Of a stretch of 7,169 nucleotides of DNA, positions 1-5,311 are shown piece by piece (the stretch's first letter is position 1; every line of letters begins with the position of its first letter). The DNA lies in NCBI GenBank assembly GCA_945877725.1, contig CAMDXR010000160.1:1-7169 (forward strand), given 5' to 3'. The notes beneath the pieces are model-generated. The model was not told the origin of the DNA. It searched no databases and saw only the letters and a program-made list of their open reading frames with translations. The stretch is from Limnohabitans sp. Rim8. GTDB lineage: Bacteria > Pseudomonadota > Gammaproteobacteria > Burkholderiales > Burkholderiaceae_C. The translations under genes and the position numbers were made by a program.

Positions 1-1
1 C

Positions 2-20
2 ACCCCCTAAGCTTGGGGGT
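2..20. repeat. GC-rich inverted repeat, possible hairpin
   Basis: Six-base arms ACCCCC (2-7) and GGGGGT (15-20) flank a 7-base centre, TAAGCTT. A second G-run, ATGGGGGG, follows at 24-31 and could compete for the same C-run. There is no T-tract on the plus side. It could be the tail of a terminator for a gene left of the window or simply GC-rich sequence. The structure is seen; the function is unknown. Confidence 0.4.
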
Positions 21-51
21 CCTATGGGGGGTAGATGCAAACAAGTCGCAA

Positions 52-179
52 CTACTATCACCAACTACTGTCATGCGGACCTACTATCTAGTGGGGCTAC
101 TATCACCCCAACCGTAAGACCTACTATCACCGCAGACTTAGCTACTATCACGCGGCATTCGTTCAGGATCTACTATCAC
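52..179. repeat. Array of seven CTACTATCAC decamers, irregularly spaced
   Basis: Exact copies of CTACTATCAC start at 52, 97, 121, 142 and 170. Degenerate copies start at 65 (CTACTGTCAT) and 81 (CTACTATCTA). Start-to-start distances are 13, 16, 16, 24, 21 and 28 bases, so the spacing widens to the right and the intervening sequences are mostly unrelated, apart from a loosely recurring GCGGAC/GCAGACTT. Read on the minus strand the core is GTGATAGTAG, which contains TGA-TAG-TAG, and the copies fall in all three frames, so no minus-strand protein can cross the array. Repeated short sites of this kind can be iteron-like protein-binding sites, recombinase arm sites or a decaying repeat family. No replication or partition gene is visible to choose among these. 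Confidence 0.85.
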
Positions 180-253
180 CGAGGGTGGATGCTTAGACCT
201 AATCCCGAGACATATTCAAGCAGACCACCAGTGCGGACTTAAAGTTTCACACT
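180..253. other. Non-coding stretch without recognised features
   Basis: Nothing that could be supported was seen between the decamer array and the inverted repeat near 254. A short motif GTGCGGACTT at 231-240 resembles GCGGAC at 76-81 and GCAGACTT at 132-139 in the array, so the region may be an eroded continuation of it. The 72-codon open frame covering 24-242 on plus is composed largely of translated repeats and is not accepted as a gene. Confidence 0.5.
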
Positions 254-282
254 TTCAATTTTGCAGGTCCACGGAAATTGAA
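254..282. repeat. 8-bp perfect inverted repeat
   Basis: TTCAATTT (254-261) and AAATTGAA (275-282) are perfect reverse complements separated by 13 bases. The AT-rich arms sit between the decamer array and the tRNA terminator. It could be a regulator or recombinase binding site. The spacer is longer than in a classical dif-like core, so no specific assignment is made. Confidence 0.5.
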
Positions 283-302
283 TTCCCGTACTTTTCCCGT
301 AC
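283..302. repeat. Direct repeat TTCCCGTAC, 11-bp phase
   Basis: TTCCCGTAC occurs at 283-291 and again at 294-302 with two bases between, giving an 11-bp period of about one helical turn. It directly follows the 254-282 inverted repeat and lies just beyond the terminator trailing tRNA-Val. Helically phased direct repeats are common in protein-binding sites. The tRNA 3' side is also where integrases often act, so an old attachment-site remnant is possible but unproven. Confidence 0.5.
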
Positions 303-307
303 AGGCA

Positions 308-341
308 TAAAAAAAGCACTTAGCGTTTCCGCTAAGTGCTT
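308..341 (-). terminator. Rho-independent terminator downstream of tRNA-Val
   Basis: On the minus strand a perfect 12-bp stem, AAGCACTTAGCG with CGCTAAGTGCTT, closes a GAAA tetraloop of the GNRA type and runs directly into a run of T (complement of the A-run 308-315). The tetraloop forms only in the minus-strand transcript, which fixes the orientation. It ends the tRNA-Val transcript and possibly a read-through transcript from relA, since no other terminator lies between the two genes. Confidence 0.93.
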
Positions 342-347
342 GATTTT

Positions 348-365
348 CCTACCGAATTTGGTAGG
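348..365 (-). other. Hairpin overlapping tRNA 3' end and trailer
   Basis: CCTACC (348-353) and GGTAGG (360-365) are perfect inverted arms around GAATTT. On the minus strand the arm at 360-365 is the last acceptor bases, the discriminator A and the two C of the encoded CCA, while the other arm lies in the 3' trailer. The unprocessed trailer can therefore pair with the mature 3' end of the tRNA. It may influence 3' maturation or may be coincidental. Confidence 0.4.
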
Positions 366-435
366 CGCGACTAGATTCGAACTAGCGACCCCCACCATGT
401 CAAGGTGGTGCTCTAACCAACTGAGCTACGCGCCT
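359..435 (-). tRNA. tRNA-Val (anticodon GAC)
   Basis: The minus strand folds as a complete cloverleaf. The acceptor is AGGCGCG paired with CGCGCCT, the D arm is GCTC-AGTTGGTTA-GAGC, the anticodon arm is CCACC-TTGACAT-GGTGG with anticodon GAC, the variable loop is about five bases, and the T arm is GCTAG-TTCGAAT-CTAGT. A at 362 is the discriminator, and CCA is encoded at 361-359, giving 77 bases in total. It decodes GUC and GUU valine codons. It lies about 65 bases downstream of relA on the same strand, has its own -10 element, and is followed by a strong intrinsic terminator. Confidence 0.98.
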
Positions 436-446
436 GAGAGACCCAA

Positions 447-455
447 ATTATAGCA
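447..455 (-). promoter_or_regulatory. Extended -10 promoter for tRNA-Val
   Basis: Reading minus, TGCTATAAT gives a perfect TATAAT (452-447) preceded by TG-n, the extended -10 pattern. The expected start point near 440 leaves only a short leader before the tRNA 5' end at 435. No good -35 hexamer is found at 16-18 bases; TTGGAC occurs upstream but only 12 bases away. The tRNA can thus be transcribed independently of relA. Confidence 0.7.
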
Positions 456-500
456 GTAAAAAACGTCCAATTGAGGCGGTCGGGCGGTGCCTTGAGGGGT

Positions 501-2765
501 TCAGCGCCTTCGGGCGTTGCGCACGCCTTTGACGTTTTTGACGCTGCCCAGCACTTTGTTCAGCGTGGCCGAATCGGTGATTTCAACGGTAAACGTCATC
601 CAGGCCAAGCCCTTAATGGATTGGGTTTGCACGCCAATAACATTCATTTTTTCTTTCGAAAAAACCTCGGAGATGTCTCTCAGCAAGCCTTGGCGGTCCA
701 CTGCTTCTACCGCAACGTCAACAGGATAAAAGGCGGCATCTGGCCCGGATTTGGATTCACCCCAGCGGACTTCGATCACGCGTTCGGGGTTTCTTGTGGT
801 CAATTCCCGAAAATTACTGCAGTCTTGGCGGTGAATGCTGACCCCTTTGCCACGGGTCACAAACCCTTGAATGGTGTCTGGCGGGGCGGGTTTGCAGCAA
901 CGCGCCAATTGGGTCAACAAAGAGCCTACCCCCACCACCAAAACCCCTGAAGAGGCGCTGTTGCGATGGCCCTTGGCTTTGCGCAACAACACGAGGTCGT
1001 CGGACGCGGTCACAGGCTCCGGGGGGTTCAGCAAGACCTCAATATTGCGCAGCGAATATTCGTCTTTGCCCACCACCTCGAACAAGCCTTCCGCCGACTT
1101 AAAGCCCAACTGGCTGGCCAGTTCTTCGAGCCGCACAGAGGTTCGGCCCAGGCGCTGAAGCAGTTTCTCGACCGATTCACGGCCTCGACAGATGGTTTCT
1201 TCGCTGATTTGGGCGTTAAACCAAGCCCGAACTTTGGCCCGCGCGCGGGGGCTGGCCAAAAAACCCAACTCTGGGTTAAGCCAGTCGCGAGAGGGCCCAC
1301 CCTCTTTGATGGTCGAAATCTCCACCGTTTGTCCGTTGGCCAAGGGCGTGCTCAAGGGCACCATGGCCCCATCCACCTTGGCACCACGGCAACGGTGCCC
1401 CAATTGGGTATGAACGGTGTACGCAAAATCGATCGGGGTGGCGCCCTGCGGTAACTCGACCACCGCAGCATCGGGGGTTAAGACATAAATGCGATCTTCA
1501 AACAGGCCTTTGTTTTCCGAGTTTTCTTGCGCTTCGCCAGACAAGTCGCGCTCCCAGGCCAGCAGTTGCCGCAGCACGGCGATCTTGCTGTCGTAATCGC
1601 TGTTGGCCGTCACGCCGCTGTAGCCTTTAGCCCCCGCTTCTTTGTAAGCCCAATGAGCTGCCACACCGTGTTCGGCATGTTCGTGCATGGCTTGGGTTCG
1701 AATTTGCACCTCTATAGGGCCACCCTCTGCGTCCCTAACCACGGTATGCAGTGACTGGTAACCATTGGGCTTGGGCTTGGCGATGTAATCGTCAAATTCT
1801 TCGGCAATGGCCGCAAAGTGCTCATGCACCCAGCTCAAAACCTGGTAGCAGTCAGACACATTGGGCACCACCACACGCAGGGCGCGGATGTCGAAAATCC
1901 GGTCAAACGCCAACGATTTACCCCGCATTTTTCGGACGATGCTGTAAATGTGTTTTGGCCGCCCTTCCACGCGGGCATCAATCCCTTGCTGGGCCAATGC
2001 TTGTTGCAAGCGTTGACGCAGCTCAAGCATGTAGCGTTCACGCTCGGTGCGTTTTTCGTCCAGCAGGCGGGCAATTTCCTTGTAAGTGGCAGGCTCGAGA
2101 AAGCGAAACGCCAAATCTTCCATTTCCCACTTTATCTGCCAAATACCCAAGCGATTCGCCAAAGGCGCGAAAACCTTTAAAGACTCACTGGCCAGTGCGG
2201 GGGGCACGGGCAATTTGGTGGCTGCGTAATAACGCAGGGTTTGCAAACGTGAGGCCAAGCGCAACATGACCACACGCAAGTCCCGGCTGAAAGCCAACAA
2301 CATCTTGCGCACGTTTTCGGTTTGCAACTGGGGGCTGAGCTGGGAGTTGTCGGCCCCCAGGCTGGCCGAACCGGATGCTCTGGACAACTGCTGCACATGC
2401 ACCAACTGGTTGGTTTGCATGGCCAGTTGCGCCAAATTAGGGCCAAAAGCTTTGGCAATGACCTCTTCAGGTTTGTTCAGGTGTGGGCAGGCGTAGACCA
2501 AATAACTGGCCGCCTGCATGGCCTCGGCCCCACCGATTTCTTCCAGAATTAAGGCCACGGCGTCGGCATGCGCCAAGATGTTTTCGCCCGTGTCGAGTGT
2601 TTCGCCAGCGATCAAGGGTTCTGCAAAAGCCCGCGCTTTGGTCCGCGTTTCTGCCTGAACCAAGCCGTCAGCCGTGGCGCGCACGACCGGCGGTAAGGCT
2701 GTGGCAGATACGGATTCGGGTGCGCCGTTTTCTGGGGCGGGTTGACGGGGTGTCAGGCTGACCAT
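501..2765 (-). CDS. relA: GTP pyrophosphokinase RelA, (p)ppGpp synthetase I
   Basis: RelA makes (p)ppGpp from ATP and GTP/GDP at ribosomes holding uncharged tRNA, triggering the stringent response. The 754-residue protein is close to the usual RelA length. It has an N-terminal pseudo-hydrolase region (about 45-190) lacking the HD/HDxxED metal motif of active SpoT/Rel hydrolases, and a synthetase domain (about 225-375) with GRPKHIYSIVRKM near 268-280, EFDD at 323-326 and NGYQSLH at 334-340. EFDD marks monofunctional RelA, where bifunctional enzymes carry RxKD. A TGS domain (about 420-483), a zinc-finger-like region with Cys623-Cys624, His645 and Cys649, and a C-terminal ACT domain (about 679-754) follow. 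The ATG at 2765 is preferred, four bases after the hydrolase stop. An in-frame GTG at 2816 would add 17 residues inside the upstream gene and has no better ribosome site. No strong Shine-Dalgarno is seen at 2765, which suggests coupling to the hydrolase. Confidence 0.96.
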   Translation of the reverse strand: MVSLTPRQPAPENGAPESVSATALPPVVRATADGLVQAETRTKARAFAEPLIAGETLDTGENILAHADAVALILEEIGGAEAMQAASYLVYACPHLNKPEEVIAKAFGPNLAQLAMQTNQLVHVQQLSRASGSASLGADNSQLSPQLQTENVRKMLLAFSRDLRVVMLRLASRLQTLRYYAATKLPVPPALASESLKVFAPLANRLGIWQIKWEMEDLAFRFLEPATYKEIARLLDEKRTERERYMLELRQRLQQALAQQGIDARVEGRPKHIYSIVRKMRGKSLAFDRIFDIRALRVVVPNVSDCYQVLSWVHEHFAAIAEEFDDYIAKPKPNGYQSLHTVVRDAEGGPIEVQIRTQAMHEHAEHGVAAHWAYKEAGAKGYSGVTANSDYDSKIAVLRQLLAWERDLSGEAQENSENKGLFEDRIYVLTPDAAVVELPQGATPIDFAYTVHTQLGHRCRGAKVDGAMVPLSTPLANGQTVEISTIKEGGPSRDWLNPELGFLASPRARAKVRAWFNAQISEETICRGRESVEKLLQRLGRTSVRLEELASQLGFKSAEGLFEVVGKDEYSLRNIEVLLNPPEPVTASDDLVLLRKAKGHRNSASSGVLVVGVGSLLTQLARCCKPAPPDTIQGFVTRGKGVSIHRQDCSNFRELTTRNPERVIEVRWGESKSGPDAAFYPVDVAVEAVDRQGLLRDISEVFSKEKMNVIGVQTQSIKGLAWMTFTVEITDSATLNKVLGSVKNVKGVRNARRR

Positions 2766-2769
2766 GTGT

Positions 2770-3714
2770 TCAATCTGCCAACAAAAATTGAGCCACCACC
2801 TCCATTTGCTCTGCACTGGTCAAGGTGGGGGCATGGCCAAAACCAGGCCAGGTCTCAAGGCGGGCACGCGGGCCCCTCAGGGTCATCTCATGCGCTGTTT
2901 CGGGGGTCAGCAAATCAGAGTCCTGCCCGCGAATCAGCAGGGTTTTGGCCTGAATTTGGTCATATAACGCCCACAGTGCCGCTTCACCCGCAGCCGCCAC
3001 CTCTTGCGTCATGGCCCGCACCGGCACACCAATTTGGGGGTCGTAATGTAAGGTCAATGCGCCATCTTCGCCAGGCCGGGTCATGTGGCTGGACATTTCG
3101 CGCCACAGGTCATCAGGTACCGGACCAAAGCCCTGCGACAAAGCCCGCAAGACGCTGGCGACTTCATCCAGGTCTTGGTACAAACCAAATTGACCCACAT
3201 AGTTTTGCATGCGTTGCACCGAGCTCCAGGTGATGGCCGGGCCTACATCGTTCAACACGAGTCGGCGAATGGGGGTTGGCAAAGGCAATCCGGCTTGCCC
3301 GGCCAAGACCATCCCAATCAAGCCGCCCATGCTGGTGCCCACCCAGTCCAGGTTTTGCACGCCCCCATCAGGCCCCAATTGCCCATGTATTTGCCCCAAC
3401 ATGGCCAACATGTCACTGGCATATTGCGGAATTTGATACCCGGCAGCATGGCTCAACCAGTCACTTTGGCCCCGCCCGGTCACATCCGGACAAATCACTT
3501 GCAAAGCTTTGGGGCTTTTAACGACCAAGGCTTTAGCCAGAGAATCAAAGTCTCGCCCCTGACGGGTCAAACCATGCGCGCAAACCACGACATGGCGAGC
3601 TTGCGGATCTCCCCAGCGCCAGTACGCCATGCGGTGCTGCCCTTCTGGGTGAGGACACTGAACAAACTCTAGAAGGGGCAAGGGATTTTGGGTGTTCATG
3701 ACATTCAGACACAT
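2770..3714 (-). CDS. Alpha/beta hydrolase, substrate unknown
   Basis: This 314-residue protein has an alpha/beta-hydrolase fold and no visible signal peptide, so it is likely cytoplasmic. The oxyanion-region HGLTR lies at 47-51. The nucleophile elbow GTSMGG puts the catalytic serine at 128, the acid is probably Asp267 in the DSDLL segment (Asp265 is an alternative), and the base is His294 in GFGHAP. The triad is therefore complete and the enzyme probably active as an esterase or related hydrolase. The substrate cannot be told from sequence. The ATG at 3714 has a weak GAG eight bases upstream; ATG 3699, giving 309 residues, is an alternative without a recognisable ribosome site. Its stop lies four bases before the relA start, suggesting an operon with relA. 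It is divergent from the 3-hydroxybutyrate dehydrogenase, so a link to PHB or oligomer turnover is conceivable but only an inference from position. Confidence 0.9.
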   Translation of the reverse strand: MCLNVMNTQNPLPLLEFVQCPHPEGQHRMAYWRWGDPQARHVVVCAHGLTRQGRDFDSLAKALVVKSPKALQVICPDVTGRGQSDWLSHAAGYQIPQYASDMLAMLGQIHGQLGPDGGVQNLDWVGTSMGGLIGMVLAGQAGLPLPTPIRRLVLNDVGPAITWSSVQRMQNYVGQFGLYQDLDEVASVLRALSQGFGPVPDDLWREMSSHMTRPGEDGALTLHYDPQIGVPVRAMTQEVAAAGEAALWALYDQIQAKTLLIRGQDSDLLTPETAHEMTLRGPRARLETWPGFGHAPTLTSAEQMEVVAQFLLAD

Positions 3715-3800
3715 TCTCGACGCTCAATTTGGAAAAAGTGAGCATTAGCAGCGACATAATGGACTTTTAAACATCCTAATTCATCTTCGGAGTGAAAAAT
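3715..3800. promoter_or_regulatory. Divergent intergenic region
   Basis: This 86-bp AT-rich gap must hold the promoters for the leftward hydrolase-relA pair and the rightward dehydrogenase-ompR-envZ cluster. On plus, CATAAT at 3755-3760 is a fair -10, but the nearest TTGGAA (3729-3734) is 20 bases away, too far for a standard -35. On minus no convincing promoter was found. No clear operator palindrome was seen. That a regulatory region exists is inferred from gene orientation rather than from a strong motif. Confidence 0.5.
3789..3792 (+). promoter_or_regulatory. Shine-Dalgarno GGAG fixing the dehydrogenase start
   Basis: GGAG at 3789-3792 lies eight bases before ATG 3801, ideal spacing. An in-frame GTG at 3792 overlaps this element and would add three residues. 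The ribosome site therefore supports ATG 3801 as the start. Confidence 0.8.
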
Positions 3801-4571
3801 ATGTTGCTAGGAAAAACAGCATTAGTGACCGGTTCAACCAGCGGAATTGGTTTGGGCATAGCCAAATCACTGGCCAAACAAGGTGCAAACATTGTTTTAA
3901 ATGGTTTTGGTGATTTTGAGGGTCCAAAAGCAGAAATTTCAGCCCTCGGCGTCAAAGTCGCTTATCACGGAGCCGACATGAGCAAGGCCAGTGAAATTGA
4001 AGCGATGATGACTTTTGCAGCCGAAACCTTCGGCCGGGTGGACATTTTGGTCAACAACGCTGGCATCCAGCACGTTGCCAAGATAGAAGATTTCCCCATC
4101 GAACGCTGGGACGCCATCATCGCCATCAACCTCTCCAGTGCATTTCATGCCACGCGCTTGGCCTTGCCGGCCATGAAAGCCGCCAACTGGGGGCGCATCA
4201 TCAACGTCGCTTCTATCCACGGTTTGGTGGGTTCAGCAGAAAAATCGGCCTATGTGGCTGCCAAGCATGGTGTCGTCGGCTTGACCAAAGTCACCGCCTT
4301 GGAAAACGCCACCACGGGTGTGACCTGCAATGCGATCTGTCCTGGCTGGGTCTTGACACCACTGGTCCAAAAACAAGTGGATGCCAAAGCGTCGGCCATG
4401 GGCCTGTCCAACGAAGAAGCCAAAAAACTTTTATTGCAAGAAAAAGAACCTTCTATGCAATTCACCACACCAGAAGAATTGGGCGATTTAGCCGTTTTCT
4501 TCTGCTCTCCCGCTGGCAACAACGTACGTGGCGTTGCCTGGAATATGGATGGCGGCTGGACCGCTCAATAA
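3801..4571 (+). CDS. bdhA: D-3-hydroxybutyrate dehydrogenase (SDR family)
   Basis: This enzyme oxidises D-3-hydroxybutyrate to acetoacetate with NAD+ in the cytoplasm, the step that feeds PHB breakdown products into central metabolism. The 256-residue protein is a classical short-chain dehydrogenase with glycine-rich TGSTSGIG at 10-17, NNAG at 85-88, and the tetrad Asn110, Ser138, Tyr151, Lys155. From memory of the Pseudomonas fragi enzyme, its substrate-binding residues are also kept: Gln90, His140, Lys148 and Gln192, at a constant offset of four because of a small gap after the GFGD segment. That supports 3-hydroxybutyrate as substrate over a generic SDR. It ends DGGWTAQ, much like the P. 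fragi enzyme. Its TAA is five bases before the ompR start, so it is probably the first gene of a three-gene unit. Confidence 0.93.
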   Translation: MLLGKTALVTGSTSGIGLGIAKSLAKQGANIVLNGFGDFEGPKAEISALGVKVAYHGADMSKASEIEAMMTFAAETFGRVDILVNNAGIQHVAKIEDFPIERWDAIIAINLSSAFHATRLALPAMKAANWGRIINVASIHGLVGSAEKSAYVAAKHGVVGLTKVTALENATTGVTCNAICPGWVLTPLVQKQVDAKASAMGLSNEEAKKLLLQEKEPSMQFTTPEELGDLAVFFCSPAGNNVRGVAWNMDGGWTAQ

Positions 4572-4576
4572 ACTAT

Positions 4577-5311
4577 ATGACTACCCCTACAGTACGCCTG
4601 AGCAAAATCATCATCGTCGACGACGACGCCCGTATCCGAGATCTGTTGCGTCGATTTCTGACCCAAGAAGGTTTTGATGTTTTGCAGGCCGATGATGGTC
4701 GGGCACTGGACCGTGTTTTGCAACGCGAAACCATTGACCTGATTGTTCTGGACCTGATGCTGCCGGGGGAAGATGGTTTGGGCATCTGTCGCCGATTGCG
4801 GGCGACGGGTGTCAAAACGCCCATCATCATGCTGACCGCTAAGGGCGAAGACGTGGATCGCATCCATGGCCTAGAGATCGGTGCCGACGATTACTTGGGC
4901 AAACCTTTTAATCCGCGCGAGTTGCTGGCCCGCATCAACGCGGTCCTAAGACGCCGACCACAAATTGAAACGCCGGGCGCGCCCACTGCGGGCGAAAGGG
5001 AAGTTATCCAATTCGGTATCTTCAAGCTTGACTTGGGCACCCGCTTGTTGACCAAAAACAGCTTGAATCTTTCTTTGACCAGTGGTGAATTTGCCATGCT
5101 CAAGGCTTTAGCCCGACATCCTCGGCAAGCCTTGACGCGCGACAAGTTGGCGCAATTGGCACGAGGTCGCGATTTCGAACCCTTTGATCGCAGCCTGGAT
5201 GTTCAGATATCCCGACTTCGCAAGATGATTGAGGTCGACCCTGCTACACCCAAAATCATTCAAACCGTTTGGGGTGTGGGTTACGTCTTTGTTCCAGATG
5301 GGCAAACGTGA
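4577..5311 (+). CDS. ompR: OmpR-family response regulator
   Basis: This 244-residue DNA-binding response regulator is very similar to E. coli OmpR, with runs such as MLPGEDGL, GLEIGADDY, KPFNPRELLARI and VWGVGYVFVPDG. The receiver domain (about 10-125) has acidic Asp15/Asp16, phospho-acceptor Asp59, Thr87 and Lys109. The winged-helix output domain (about 145-240) includes LTSGEFAMLKAL and the recognition-helix region DVQISRLRK. Phosphorylated by EnvZ, OmpR controls transcription, classically of porins in response to osmolarity; the targets here are unknown. ATG 4577 is the natural start. It lies five bases after the dehydrogenase TAA and lacks a clear Shine-Dalgarno, which suggests translation re-initiation from the upstream gene. 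The stop overlaps the envZ GTG. Confidence 0.95.
   Translation: MTTPTVRLSKIIIVDDDARIRDLLRRFLTQEGFDVLQADDGRALDRVLQRETIDLIVLDLMLPGEDGLGICRRLRATGVKTPIIMLTAKGEDVDRIHGLEIGADDYLGKPFNPRELLARINAVLRRRPQIETPGAPTAGEREVIQFGIFKLDLGTRLLTKNSLNLSLTSGEFAMLKALARHPRQALTRDKLAQLARGRDFEPFDRSLDVQISRLRKMIEVDPATPKIIQTVWGVGYVFVPDGQT

Noticed and set aside
52..179. CRISPR array
   Set aside because: The repeat is only 10 bp, spacers vary from 3 to 18 bases, and there are no cas genes.
24..242. 72-codon plus-strand open frame over the decamer array
   Set aside because: Its sequence is mainly translated CTACTATCAC repeats in shifting frames, with no ribosome site and no recognisable domain.
460..500. Terminator between relA and tRNA-Val
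   Set aside because: A run of six T occurs on the minus strand near 458-463, but no stable stem precedes it.
471..950. 159-codon plus-strand open frame
   Set aside because: It is antisense to the well-supported relA 3' half, whose protein has conserved ACT and zinc-finger motifs.
1751..2269. 172-codon plus-strand open frame
   Set aside because: It is a shadow of the relA synthetase region with no protein-like features.
3085..3672. 195-codon plus-strand open frame
   Set aside because: It is antisense to the alpha/beta hydrolase, whose full catalytic triad shows the minus strand is coding.
3729..3760. Sigma-70 promoter TTGGAA/CATAAT for the dehydrogenase
   Set aside because: The 20-base spacer is too long for a confident call; it is only mentioned under the intergenic region.
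4565..4867. Minus-strand open frames opposite ompR
   Set aside because: The plus-strand OmpR receiver domain is unambiguous; the opposite frames show no motif.
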